A DNA stretch of 64,000 nucleotides from positions 1 to 64,000 of the forward strand of contig NZ_LMVK01000051.1 of the NCBI RefSeq assembly GCF_001541315.1, read 5' to 3'. This stretch comes from Agrobacterium tumefaciens str. B6. GTDB lineage: Bacteria > Pseudomonadota > Alphaproteobacteria > Rhizobiales > Rhizobiaceae. The notes below the pieces were generated by a model. It made no database searches. It saw only the letters and a list, made by a program, of their open reading frames with translations, and was not told where the DNA came from. Each line of letters starts with the position of its first letter. The stretch's first letter is position 1. A program made the position numbers and the translations under genes. Positions 38,535 to 47,096 of this stretch are shown piece after piece.

Positions 38535-39664
38535 TGCACGAGAAATTCACCTTCACCCTGAAAGCCACGAGTGGCGGCGCACGCCTCGGCGAAGTCGCCA
38601 TGCCGCGCGGCGTCATCCGCACGCCCGCCTTCATGCCTGTTGGCACTGTCGGTACTGTCAAGGCCATGTATCTCGACCAGGTGCGCGAGCTCGGGGCCGA
38701 TATCATTCTCGGCAATACCTATCACCTGATGCTGCGGCCCGGCCCGGAGCGCGTGGCAAGGCTCGGCGGCCTGCATGAGCTGATCCGCTGGCCGCACCCG
38801 ATCCTCACCGACAGCGGCGGCTTTCAGGTTATGTCGCTTTCCGGCCTGCGCAAGCTGGACGAGCAGGGTGTGACCTTCAAGAGCCATGTGGACGGTTCGT
38901 TGCACCATATGTCGCCGGAACGCTCGATCGAAATTCAGGGCATGCTTGATTCGGACATCCAGATGCAGCTTGATGAATGCATCGCGCTGCCAGCCGAGCG
39001 CAAGGAAATCGAGCGCGCCATGGAAATGTCGCTGCGCTGGGCGGAACGCTGCCGCGTTGCCTTTGGCGAACAGCCTGGCAAGGCCATGTTCGGCATCGTG
39101 CAGGGTGGCGACCAGCCGGATCTGCGCATTCGTTCCGCCGAAGGGCTGAAGGAGCTTGATCTCAAGGGTTACGCGGTCGGCGGCCTTGCCGTCGGCGAGC
39201 CGCAGGATGTGATGCTGGGCATGCTCGACATCACGCTGCCGGTGCTGCCCACTGAAAAGCCGCGTTATCTGATGGGCGTCGGTACGCCTGACGATATTCT
39301 GAAATCCGTCGCGCGCGGCATCGACATGTTCGACTGCGTGATGCCGACCCGTTCCGGTCGTCACGGGCTTGCCTTCACCCGTCGCGGCAGGGTCAATATC
39401 CGCAATGCCCGCCATGCGGAGGATATGCGGCCGCTCGATGAGCAGTCAAACTGCCCGGCCTCGCGTGATTACTCCCGCGCCTATCTGCATCATCTTACGC
39501 GCTCCAACGAGGCGCTGGGCGGCATGCTGCTCTCCTGGCACAATCTTGCCTATTATCAGGAGCTGATGCAGGGTATCCGCAAGTCGATCGAGGAAGGCCG
39601 TTTCGCCGATTTTTATGCGGAAACCATCGAGATGTGGGCGCGGGGCGATATAGACCCGGTCTGA
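38534..39664 (+). CDS. tgt: queuine/preQ1 tRNA-guanine transglycosylase, altered zinc site
   Basis: Tgt swaps guanine-34 for preQ1 in tRNAs with GUN anticodons. The 376-residue protein has the catalytic region [27 protein letters not shown] and [15 protein letters not shown]. The oddity is the zinc site. Classical Tgt has three Cys and one His (Cys318, 320, 323 and His349 in Zymomonas numbering). Here the aligned positions are Ser305, Cys307, Ser310 and His336, with spacing conserved. Two ligands are therefore replaced, and zinc binding is probably lost or changed. The substrate-site residues look intact, so I still expect activity. Confidence 0.95.
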   Translation: MHEKFTFTLKATSGGARLGEVAMPRGVIRTPAFMPVGTVGTVKAMYLDQVRELGADIILGNTYHLMLRPGPERVARLGGLHELIRWPHPILTDSGGFQVMSLSGLRKLDEQGVTFKSHVDGSLHHMSPERSIEIQGMLDSDIQMQLDECIALPAERKEIERAMEMSLRWAERCRVAFGEQPGKAMFGIVQGGDQPDLRIRSAEGLKELDLKGYAVGGLAVGEPQDVMLGMLDITLPVLPTEKPRYLMGVGTPDDILKSVARGIDMFDCVMPTRSGRHGLAFTRRGRVNIRNARHAEDMRPLDEQSNCPASRDYSRAYLHHLTRSNEALGGMLLSWHNLAYYQELMQGIRKSIEEGRFADFYAETIEMWARGDIDPV

Positions 39665-39701
39665 CGTTTCCCGACCCTTTCTCCTGTTTCGGACGCTTTC
39701 A

Positions 39702-40859
39702 TTGGCACATGCGCCTTACGTTCTTTTCCGGGATGATACGACCGGCACGGTGACTGCCTTCACCGAGCCGGAAGAGATCATCGTCGCGGACGAGCCGGAA
39801 GCGTTTTTTGCCGCCCTGACGCGCATGGAGCAGCTGCGCCGCGCCGGGAAATACCTTGCCGGCTATATGTCCTACGAGGCGGGTTTCCTGTTCGAGCCGA
39901 AACTTGTGGACTTTGCTGCCGAGCCTCGCAACGTGCCGTTCCTTCGCTTCGGCGTCTTTTCCGGCCCACAGCCGGATGAGGGGCGATTTGCGCGGCCCGA
40001 AAGTCTGCCGGATGCCGATGCGTTCCTGTCCGATCCCGCGCCCGCATGGAGCCTTGAAGATTATTGCCAGCGCTTCGAGCGGTTGCACGGGCATCTGCGT
40101 CGCGGCGACTGTTATCAGGGCAATCTGACGATGCCCGTTCATGCTCGCTGGAGCGGCGATCCGCTCACGGCCTTCTGGTCGCTGGTCGCGCGCCAGCCGG
40201 TCAAATATGGCGCGCTGGTCGATCTCGGTGGACCGGTGATCCTGTCGCGCTCACCGGAACTGTTTTTCTCGGTGGACGGGGAAGGTTTCATTGAAACCCA
40301 TCCGATGAAGGGAACGACGCCGCGCGGTGCGAATGCGCAAGAGGACCGGACGATCATCGCGGCGATGCTTGAGGATGAAAAGACGCTTGCCGAAAACCGC
40401 ATGATCGTCGATCTCCTGCGCAACGATATTTCCCGCATCACCGAGGTCGGCAGCCTCCATGTGCCGCGACTGTTCGATATCGAGACCTATCCCACCGTGC
40501 ACCAGATGGTCAGCCATGTGCGCGCGAAGCTTTTGCCTGATGTGACGGTGGAGGATATTTTCGCGGCGCTTTTTCCCTGCGGTTCGGTGACCGGCGCGCC
40601 GAAAATGTGGGCGATGAAGATCCTGCGCGAACTGGAACAGACGCCGCGCGACGCCTATTGCGGCGCGATCGGCGCCATATCGCCTGGTGGGGAGATGAGG
40701 TTCTCCGTGGCGATCCGCACGATGACGCTGTTCGATGACGGTCGCGCGGTCTTCAATGTTGGCGGCGGTATTGTGTTCGATTCCGATGCCGAGGCGGAAT
40801 ATGATGAGTGTCTGCTGAAATCCAAATTTGCGGTTGGGGACAGACTGTTACGGGGGTGA
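39702..40859 (+). CDS. pabB: aminodeoxychorismate synthase component I
   Basis: PabB converts chorismate to aminodeoxychorismate for folate. The 385-residue protein shows the chorismate-binding signatures THPMKGTTPRG, NRMIVDLLRNDISRI, FPCGSVTGAPKMWAM and the C-terminal NVGGGIVFDSDAEAEYDE. It is shorter than TrpE/PabB with full N-terminal domains. The only in-frame start near the family N-terminus is TTG 39702 (MAHAPYVLFRDD); no ATG or GTG is available there. No pabC or pabA is adjacent. It converges with the carrier-protein cassette, stops 24 bases apart. Confidence 0.92.
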   Translation: MAHAPYVLFRDDTTGTVTAFTEPEEIIVADEPEAFFAALTRMEQLRRAGKYLAGYMSYEAGFLFEPKLVDFAAEPRNVPFLRFGVFSGPQPDEGRFARPESLPDADAFLSDPAPAWSLEDYCQRFERLHGHLRRGDCYQGNLTMPVHARWSGDPLTAFWSLVARQPVKYGALVDLGGPVILSRSPELFFSVDGEGFIETHPMKGTTPRGANAQEDRTIIAAMLEDEKTLAENRMIVDLLRNDISRITEVGSLHVPRLFDIETYPTVHQMVSHVRAKLLPDVTVEDIFAALFPCGSVTGAPKMWAMKILRELEQTPRDAYCGAIGAISPGGEMRFSVAIRTMTLFDDGRAVFNVGGGIVFDSDAEAEYDECLLKSKFAVGDRLLRG

Positions 40860-40883
40860 TTATCCCGTGCGTTGCGTCTCAGT

Positions 40884-42629
40884 TTACCGGTATTGCGAAT
40901 CTGTAGGGCGGACATCCCGAAAGAACGATTTAATCTTATCCTGCACATTCGCGTCAGGCGTCGTTACTTCATAGAAGCTACTGTCGATTGCCCGAATGGT
41001 CACCCATTCCTGATCCAAGGCTGGCGACAACGCAGTAAACTGCCCCCATATCACTTGTTTCGCCTTCTTCGCGAGGTCGGCCAGAACGGCGCCTGAAATA
41101 CGCGCATCTTTCTGGGCCAACATCTCGAGGTCATCTCGCGATTCACCCACCACCTCAAACCATTCATCGGCGGATTGCAGAGACTTGACCGTGGAAACGA
41201 CCCAAGTTGCCGTTTGAGAGGCCGGTGCGAGGAGATGAAGGAGATCGTAAAGATCGGCTGCAATTACGCCCTCGCGAATGTCATAAATTCTTAGTGTTTG
41301 ATGGGGATTTTCGGATGTGAGGGTAGCAATATTGTCTCCAGCCCTATCTCGAGCCGACGTGACAATGGCGATGTCACCATCCTCGATCAGCACTTCCTTC
41401 GCCGCCGGATGGCTGAGAAAACCCGAAGGGCTAGCGGTGGCGCCATAGGCGCCCGATTGCAGGATTGCCAGGAGATCACCAGCCTTCAGCTTCGGCAGGG
41501 CCGCATTGCGGGCCAGGGTGTCGAGCGGTGTGCAGAGCGGGCCGACGATGGTTGCCGTTTCCTCATAGTCTGCCTGCATCATGGCCGGTGCGACGATGGG
41601 GTAGTTGCGCTTGACGATCTGGCCGAGATTGCCGGAGGCGGCGAGGTGGTGGTGCATGCCGCCATCCATCACCACGAAGGTAGTGCCGCGCGAGGTCTTT
41701 ACCGAATTCACCTCCGCCACATAGACGCCGCCGGAACCGGCGAGGAAACGGCCGGGTTCGACGATGACATGGGCGTCGGTTATCAGCGGATGCGCCTTTA
41801 CGAGCGCCTTGAGGTCGGGAATGGCGGCACTGACCGCTGCAAGATCGAGCGGCGTTTCGCCTGCGAAATAGGGGATGCCGAGACCGCCGCCGAGATCGAT
41901 GGTTTCGAGCGGCTTACCGAGCATCCCGGCCATGCGCGCGGCAAGCAAAATGGAGTGTCTCCATTGGGAGACAAGCATGTCGGCATCGAGGATCTGCGTG
42001 CCGCCGTAAATATGAACGCCGACGAGATCGATATATCGGGCGTCCTTGAAGAGCGGCAGGACATTTTCCAGCTCTTCCTCATCGAAACCGAAGGCCGTGG
42101 CCTTGCCGCCCATGCGCATCGCGCCGGCTTGTGCATCCGGCACCGGATTGATGCGGATCGAGGCTTTGACCGGCTTGCCGATCGCCTCGATGCGGCCAAT
42201 TTCCTCGGCGCTTTCGATGTGGATTTCGCCGATGCCGCCCTCGATCACTTCGCGCAATTCGGCTTTGCTTTTGCCGGGGCCGGCGAAGATGATTTTTTCC
42301 GGTGCGACACCGGCCTTGATGGCGGCGCGGTATTCGCCGACGGAGGCAATTTCCGCACCGGCGCCTTCCTGGCGGAAAAGCGAGATGATGGCGGGCAGGG
42401 GATTGGCCTTCACCGAATAATAGATGTCGGCAAAGCCACTGAGCGCCGTTTCGAGATTGCGATAGGCGCGGCGCATGGCGCTGGCGTCATAGAGAAAGCA
42501 TGGTGTTCCGGTTCCGGCGACAATATCGCGCACGGGAAGTCCACCGATCATCAGATCGTTTTCGCTTATGCCGAATAACGCGGCTGCAAAGGCCGGGCCG
42601 TGGCTCTGGGGTTTATCCGTTGGCGCCAT
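40884..42629 (-). CDS. PLP-dependent decarboxylase with extra C-terminal domain
   Basis: Residues about 30-415 form a fold-III PLP decarboxylase related to diaminopimelate and ornithine decarboxylases. It has the PLP lysine in YYSVKANPLPAI, a GGGLG phosphate motif and GPLCTPLDTL, where DapDC has its substrate cysteine. It resembles the decarboxylases of exosortase A-associated operons (TIGR03099). It acts with the neighbouring ligase and carrier protein, so the substrate may be an aminoacyl thioester. Residues about 416-581 are an extension I do not recognise; its DNA looks slightly less GC-rich. The ATG at 42629 overlaps the ligase stop by 17 bases. Confidence 0.85.
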   Translation of the reverse strand: MAPTDKPQSHGPAFAAALFGISENDLMIGGLPVRDIVAGTGTPCFLYDASAMRRAYRNLETALSGFADIYYSVKANPLPAIISLFRQEGAGAEIASVGEYRAAIKAGVAPEKIIFAGPGKSKAELREVIEGGIGEIHIESAEEIGRIEAIGKPVKASIRINPVPDAQAGAMRMGGKATAFGFDEEELENVLPLFKDARYIDLVGVHIYGGTQILDADMLVSQWRHSILLAARMAGMLGKPLETIDLGGGLGIPYFAGETPLDLAAVSAAIPDLKALVKAHPLITDAHVIVEPGRFLAGSGGVYVAEVNSVKTSRGTTFVVMDGGMHHHLAASGNLGQIVKRNYPIVAPAMMQADYEETATIVGPLCTPLDTLARNAALPKLKAGDLLAILQSGAYGATASPSGFLSHPAAKEVLIEDGDIAIVTSARDRAGDNIATLTSENPHQTLRIYDIREGVIAADLYDLLHLLAPASQTATWVVSTVKSLQSADEWFEVVGESRDDLEMLAQKDARISGAVLADLAKKAKQVIWGQFTALSPALDQEWVTIRAIDSSFYEVTTPDANVQDKIKSFFRDVRPTDSQYR

Positions 42630-44145
42630 TGTCCGTCCGTTCGCGCACCAGCGCGCGGTAATCCACCTTGCCATTGGCCGTTGTCGGCAGTCGTTCCACC
42701 AGTTCGATGGCGCGCGGGATCATGAAGGGGGCGAGCATTTCGGCGGCTTTTTTAAGCGCGGCCGAAACATCGATATTCTGGTTGGCGGCGGTTGCCACGG
42801 CATGCACCTTTTCGCCCGCAAAGGGGTCGGGCAGGCCGATAACGGCGACCTGCTGGAAAAGCCCTGTCGACATCAGGCTCTCCTCGACCTCGGTCGGGCT
42901 GATGCGATAGCCTGAAGATTTGATCATCGCATCGTTGCGGGCAACGAAACTGAAGAAACCGTCCTCGTCTTCCACCGCGAGATCGCCGGAATAACACACG
43001 GTTTCGCCGCCCAGTGCCGCCGGAATGAAGGGGTGAGGACGCAGCACCTTGGCCGTGTCCTCCGGCCGGTTCCAGTAACCCAGCGAGACGGTCGGGCCGC
43101 GATGCACGAGAATGCCGGGTTCACCCGGTTTTGCCCTCTGTCCCTCAGCGGTGACGATGAAGATTTCGCATTCGGGAATGGCCTTGCCGATGGAGGTCGG
43201 GCGGCGGTCGATTTCATCAGGCGGCAGGAAGGTGGAGCGGAAGGCCTCGGTGAGGCCATACATCAGGTAGATTTTCGTGTCCGGCAGCTTCTCGCGCAGC
43301 GCTTTTACGGTTTCCTGCGGCACGCGTCCGCCGGAATTGGTGATGTAGCGCAGATGCGGCAGCGGTGTCTTTGTGAGCGACGGGGCCGCTTTCGTCAGGA
43401 TCGCCCAGATCGTCGGCACGCCGGCCAGACCCGTGATGGCGTGGTCGCGCAGATCGCGGACGATCTCATCGCCCAGCCGGAAGGTGGAGATGACAGTGGC
43501 CGCGCCCTGTTCCACCGCTGTCAGCAGCTGGTTCAGGCCATAATCGAAGCTGAAAGGCAGGAGGGAAAGAATGCGGTCCCTGCCGGTGATGTCCAGATAG
43601 GTGCGCACGATGCGCGCGCCGGCCAGAAGATTGCGGTGCGACAGCATCACGCCCTTGGGCGAGCCGGTGGAGCCGGAGGTATAAAGAATTGCGGCCAGGT
43701 CTTCGCCGATCGCCGCCGAAGGCCGGGCGGGTGCGCCGGTGCGGGTCCCAATCTCCTCCGCCAGCAGGATCGTGACATCGGGAAGGTCTGCCAATGCTGC
43801 ATTCAGCTCATTTATCATCGCAGCGTCGCTGATGACGATCTTTGCGCCGCAATCCCTGATGATATGGCGAATCTGCTGCGCCTTCAGCAATGCGTTGACA
43901 GGCACGAAGACGCCGGCCGCCATGCTCACGCCGAAGATCGACCAGCATTCCTCGATGCCGCGCGGCAGATAGATGACGACGCGGTCACCGCGTTGTGTTC
44001 CGGCTTCCTGCAATGCCGCTGCACAACGGGCTGCTGCCTCGGCGAATTCGCGATAGTTCAGCGATCGGTCCTTGTGGACGACGGCCGGATCGTCGCTCGC
44101 CGCGCGCGCGGTAAGAAGATGGTGCAGCAGGAAATGGGGTGTCAT
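42613..44145 (-). CDS. AMP-forming acyl/aminoacyl ligase
   Basis: A 510-residue adenylate-forming enzyme of the ANL superfamily with every core motif. These are AILYTSGSTGSPKGVMLSHR (A3), LMYGLTEAFRSTFLPPDE (A5), YSGDLAVEDEDGFFSF (A7), NDAMIKSSGYRISPTEVEE (A8) and the catalytic lysine in TANGKVDYRALV (A10). It should activate a carboxylic or amino acid with ATP and load the carrier protein encoded just upstream. It is most like the ligases of exosortase A-associated clusters (TIGR03098), yet no exosortase is visible here. Its start overlaps the carrier gene stop as ATGA, so stoichiometric expression is likely. Confidence 0.88.
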   Translation of the reverse strand: MTPHFLLHHLLTARAASDDPAVVHKDRSLNYREFAEAAARCAAALQEAGTQRGDRVVIYLPRGIEECWSIFGVSMAAGVFVPVNALLKAQQIRHIIRDCGAKIVISDAAMINELNAALADLPDVTILLAEEIGTRTGAPARPSAAIGEDLAAILYTSGSTGSPKGVMLSHRNLLAGARIVRTYLDITGRDRILSLLPFSFDYGLNQLLTAVEQGAATVISTFRLGDEIVRDLRDHAITGLAGVPTIWAILTKAAPSLTKTPLPHLRYITNSGGRVPQETVKALREKLPDTKIYLMYGLTEAFRSTFLPPDEIDRRPTSIGKAIPECEIFIVTAEGQRAKPGEPGILVHRGPTVSLGYWNRPEDTAKVLRPHPFIPAALGGETVCYSGDLAVEDEDGFFSFVARNDAMIKSSGYRISPTEVEESLMSTGLFQQVAVIGLPDPFAGEKVHAVATAANQNIDVSAALKKAAEMLAPFMIPRAIELVERLPTTANGKVDYRALVRERTDNGANG

Positions 44146-44405
44146 CTCCTCCGTTCCCTGAGGACGAAGGCGATGAGATCGGCCGGCGTGCCGAGATTGT
44201 CGGGGGTGAAATGCTCGTCATCGAGAATGATGCCGAAACCCTCCCCGAGGAAGATCATCAACTCAAGAAACCCGAGCGAATCGATCACACCGCCTTCGAG
44301 AAGCAGCGTGTCGGCGGAAAAGGGGGCATAGGCGGGAAAACGATTGGAGAGGTAGGAATAGATGGTATCAGCAACGTCGATTTCACTCTTTTGCGCTGCA
44401 AGCAT
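44142..44405 (-). CDS. free-standing acyl/peptidyl carrier protein
   Basis: An 87-residue carrier protein. The phosphopantetheine attachment serine lies in GGVIDSLGFLELMIFL, the DSL motif at the start of helix II. The length and acidic helices fit the fold. It is not the fatty-acid AcpP: the sequence differs, and its partners are a ligase and a decarboxylase. The frame is open further upstream, but MLAAQKSEIDV at 44405 is the plausible start. Expected role is to hold the acyl or aminoacyl intermediate of this cassette. Confidence 0.88.
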   Translation of the reverse strand: MLAAQKSEIDVADTIYSYLSNRFPAYAPFSADTLLLEGGVIDSLGFLELMIFLGEGFGIILDDEHFTPDNLGTPADLIAFVLRERRR

Positions 44406-44510
44406 GCTCGTTCTCCGATTTCCCTCGTGTTCCCCAGAAGACTGCCCGGAACGGCGCTTTGTCTGTAAAGGCCAAGATTCCGTCGAGTCGCGCAAGAATC
44501 ACTAAAATAC

Positions 44511-45350
44511 CTACGGTGGCAATAACACCAACTCTGAGTATGTTTCGTTAATAAATTGTGGGTTCCATACGCCTTTTACTTGTATGGGTGCAGATTTATG
44601 TGCGGCAAGGCCGCCGGCCTTTCGCTCTCCCTCAAGCGCCGCCATGGTCAGCGCAACCCGGCCGTGGCCAAGAAGGTGGCGGGCAATTGCGGATATGTGC
44701 CTTTGCGCAACCTGCCGGTCGTCGCAATGGATGAGGCGCGCGGATGGCAGTCTTCTGGTTGTGGTTTTCAGGAAGACCAGCGGGTGGTGGCGGTTCTCCG
44801 CCTCCATCAAGGCCACGATGCAGCCGAGGCGGGCGTGGTCTTCCAGCATGCCGCGCGTTTCGGCGGACAGTATTTCCGGTTTTATGTCCGCAAGCGGGCG
44901 GAGCCGCGCACTTGCCGGGCGAAGTGCAGCAAAGGGCAGCGGATAAAAAAGCGTGCAATCGGTCACCGTCGCAAAGCCCAGCCTCTCATTCAGCCTGCAG
45001 GCTTCGGGAGAGGGGGTGAGATCGGTGAAGATTTCGTCCTCATTGGATGAGGCCATCTGCAGCATGCGCGGTGCGAACCAGCGGCAGGAAGGCTCCACAT
45101 ACCAGCTGGACAGGTTGACGATGATCGTGCCGGTACCGGGCAGGCGGCTTTTGATCGTCAGCAGCACACCTGCGGCATCGTCGCCCTTGATCAGTAATTG
45201 CCCGATCGGACCCAGTTCGCGCCGCTCGTGATGCTCGCTGATGAGCGACAACCCGCGCGACCAGAAGGCCTCGCTTTTTTCCGGGAAGCCTTTCGCCAGA
45301 AGAGCGACGGCGGCGACGCGGTTTCCGTTGTCGATCGGTACGATTTTCAG
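44511..45350 (-). CDS. GNAT-like acyltransferase, probable CTG start
   Basis: The protein shows a GNAT-type pattern: VALLAKGFPEKSEAFW at the N-terminus, LLIKGDDAAGVLLTIKS, NLSSWYVEPSCRWFAPRML and FTDLTPSPEACRLNERLGF, the last typical of the C-terminal GNAT strand. The only ATG/GTG/TTG start is TTG 45251, which would cut off the first strand and helix. A CTG at 45350 has GGAG seven bases upstream, and the residues after it are family-like, so I use it (279 residues). It is the first gene before the carrier protein (105-base gap) and may transfer the carrier-bound group to an acceptor. That role is inference. Confidence 0.65.
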   Translation of the reverse strand: MKIVPIDNGNRVAAVALLAKGFPEKSEAFWSRGLSLISEHHERRELGPIGQLLIKGDDAAGVLLTIKSRLPGTGTIIVNLSSWYVEPSCRWFAPRMLQMASSNEDEIFTDLTPSPEACRLNERLGFATVTDCTLFYPLPFAALRPASARLRPLADIKPEILSAETRGMLEDHARLGCIVALMEAENRHHPLVFLKTTTRRLPSARLIHCDDRQVAQRHISAIARHLLGHGRVALTMAALEGERKAGGLAAHKSAPIQVKGVWNPQFINETYSELVLLPP

Positions 45351-45490
45351 GGTCGCTCTCCGCTGGTCTGGCGCCGTTCTGGGCGGGGAGGGATTTTCAA
45401 CTCCACCGCGCAGTATCGGCTTACGACGATAGATTTACCGTCCAGTTAATCGCAATGGCTGCAGGCGGTTGGAGGCGATCACATTTGCAT

Positions 45491-45524
45491 GAAAGGCGGG
45501 CGCGCGCGGTTACGCGCGCCCGCC
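45491..45524 (-). terminator. strong hairpin terminator downstream of frmA
   Basis: A perfect 12-bp stem, GGCGGGCGCGCG / CGCGCGCCCGCC with a six-base loop, starts 15 bases beyond the frmA stop on the minus strand and is followed by TTTC. The T-tract is short, but the stem is very stable. Confidence 0.65.
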
Positions 45525-45538
45525 TCTGTCTTATCCAA

Positions 45539-46666
45539 TCAATAAACCACGACGCCGCGGATGCTTTCGCCCTTATGCATCAGGTCGAAGCCCTTGTTGA
45601 TGTCTTCGAGCGGCATGGTGTGGGTGATCATCGGGTCGATCTGGATCTTGCCTTCCATGTACCAATCGACGATCTTCGGCACATCCGTGCGGCCGCGCGC
45701 ACCGCCAAAAGCGGTGCCCATCCAGTTGCGGCCGGTGACGAGCTGGAACGGACGCGTGGAGATTTCCTGGCCGGCGCCGGCAACGCCGATGATGACCGAC
45801 TTGCCCCAGCCGCGATGCGAGGCTTCCAGCGCCTGGCGCATGACCTTGGTATTGCCGGTGCAGTCGAACGTGTAATCCGCGCCGCCGATCAGGTCGCCAT
45901 TACGCTTCGTCATGTTGACGAGATAGGGCACGATGTCCTCGCCGACTTCCTTCGGGTTGACGAAATGGGTCATGCCGAACTTCTCGCCCCAGGCCTTGCG
46001 GTCGGGGTTGATGTCGACGCCGATGATCATGTCCGCGCCGGCAAGACGCAGGCCCTGCAGCACGTTGAGGCCAATGCCGCCGAGACCGAAGACGATCGCC
46101 GTGGAGCCGATCTCGACCTTGGCGGTGTTGATGACCGCACCGATGCCGGTGGTGACGCCGCAGCCGATGTAGCAGACCTTGTCGAAGGGCGCGTCCGGGT
46201 TGATCTTGGCCAGCGCGATCTCCGGCAGGACCGTATAGTTCGAGAAGGTCGAGCAGCCCATGTAGTGATGGATCTTGTCCTTGCCGATCGAGAAGCGCGA
46301 GGTGCCGTCAGGCATCACGCCCTGGCCCTGGGTGGCGCGGATTGAGGTGCAGAGATTGGTCTTGCGCGAGGTGCAGGAATAGCACTCGCGGCATTCCGGC
46401 GTGTAGAGCGGAATGACATGGTCGCCCTTCTTGACCGAGGTGACGCCCGGTCCGACATCCACCACGATGCCCGCGCCTTCATGGCCGAGAATGGCCGGGA
46501 ACAGGCCTTCCGGATCCGCACCCGACAGGGTGAAATCGTCTGTATGGCAGATGCCGGTCGCCTTGACCTCAACCAGCACTTCGCCGGCGCGGGGGCCTTC
46601 GAGTTGAACGGTCATGACCTCAAGCGGTTTTCCGGCCTGAATGGCAACTGCGGCGCGAACGTCCAT
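45539..46666 (-). CDS. frmA: S-(hydroxymethyl)glutathione dehydrogenase / class III alcohol dehydrogenase
   Basis: This zinc enzyme (375 residues) oxidises the glutathione adduct of formaldehyde to S-formylglutathione and can reduce S-nitrosoglutathione. It has the catalytic zinc motifs GICHTDDF and GHEGAGIV, the structural zinc loop [16 protein letters not shown], and the NAD-binding [13 protein letters not shown] followed by GVDINPD. The class III features [15 protein letters not shown] and [10 protein letters not shown] are kept. No formylglutathione hydrolase gene is adjacent. It is divergent from the TadG-like gene across 430 bases. Confidence 0.95.
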   Translation of the reverse strand: MDVRAAVAIQAGKPLEVMTVQLEGPRAGEVLVEVKATGICHTDDFTLSGADPEGLFPAILGHEGAGIVVDVGPGVTSVKKGDHVIPLYTPECRECYSCTSRKTNLCTSIRATQGQGVMPDGTSRFSIGKDKIHHYMGCSTFSNYTVLPEIALAKINPDAPFDKVCYIGCGVTTGIGAVINTAKVEIGSTAIVFGLGGIGLNVLQGLRLAGADMIIGVDINPDRKAWGEKFGMTHFVNPKEVGEDIVPYLVNMTKRNGDLIGGADYTFDCTGNTKVMRQALEASHRGWGKSVIIGVAGAGQEISTRPFQLVTGRNWMGTAFGGARGRTDVPKIVDWYMEGKIQIDPMITHTMPLEDINKGFDLMHKGESIRGVVVY

Positions 46667-47096
46667 ATCTTATCTCCTGGCATTGTCTTGTGATTGAACA
46701 GGGCTGTTTTGCCCGAGCTTGGCTGGAGGGACAAGGGGCAAACCCCGGTTTGTCGCCCCGAAGAAAACTGCATTGCCGAAATCGGCCCCGTCATGCACGG
46801 CATGATGGCCACAATTCATACGTTCTAATTTATTAATAAATGAATTAAGCATATGAATTTACAGAATATTTTCCGGTTTTTGTTGGCCTTTGGTTTACGG
46901 TTTCCGTGCTAATGACCCCGTGGATTTTAAGAGGTCGGCGAGAACTGCTCCCGAAAAAGCGTTCGCCAATCGACAGGCAATTTTCAGCACCCGGTGGCAG
47001 GCCGGATATTTTTTAGCGTGGCAGAAAGCCGGGCGCACCGCTTTTCACAGTGCGCCTTTCCCGCCGCGATGAGCGACATGAGACGGTGTTTTCAGG
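46667..47096. promoter_or_regulatory. 430-base divergent intergenic region with AT palindrome
   Basis: No gene is credible here. An AT-rich patch at 46810-46880 contains a perfect 12-base palindrome, TTTATTAATAAA, at 46829-46840, followed by TGAATTAAGCATATGAATTT. It could be an operator for frmA, for the pseudopilin trio, or both. No terminator or structured RNA is evident in the rest. Confidence 0.35.

Noticed and set aside
40884-45350. Exosortase A-type polysaccharide locus
   Set aside because: The ligase and decarboxylase resemble exosortase-associated proteins, but no exosortase, glycosyltransferase or PEP-CTERM protein is present in the window.
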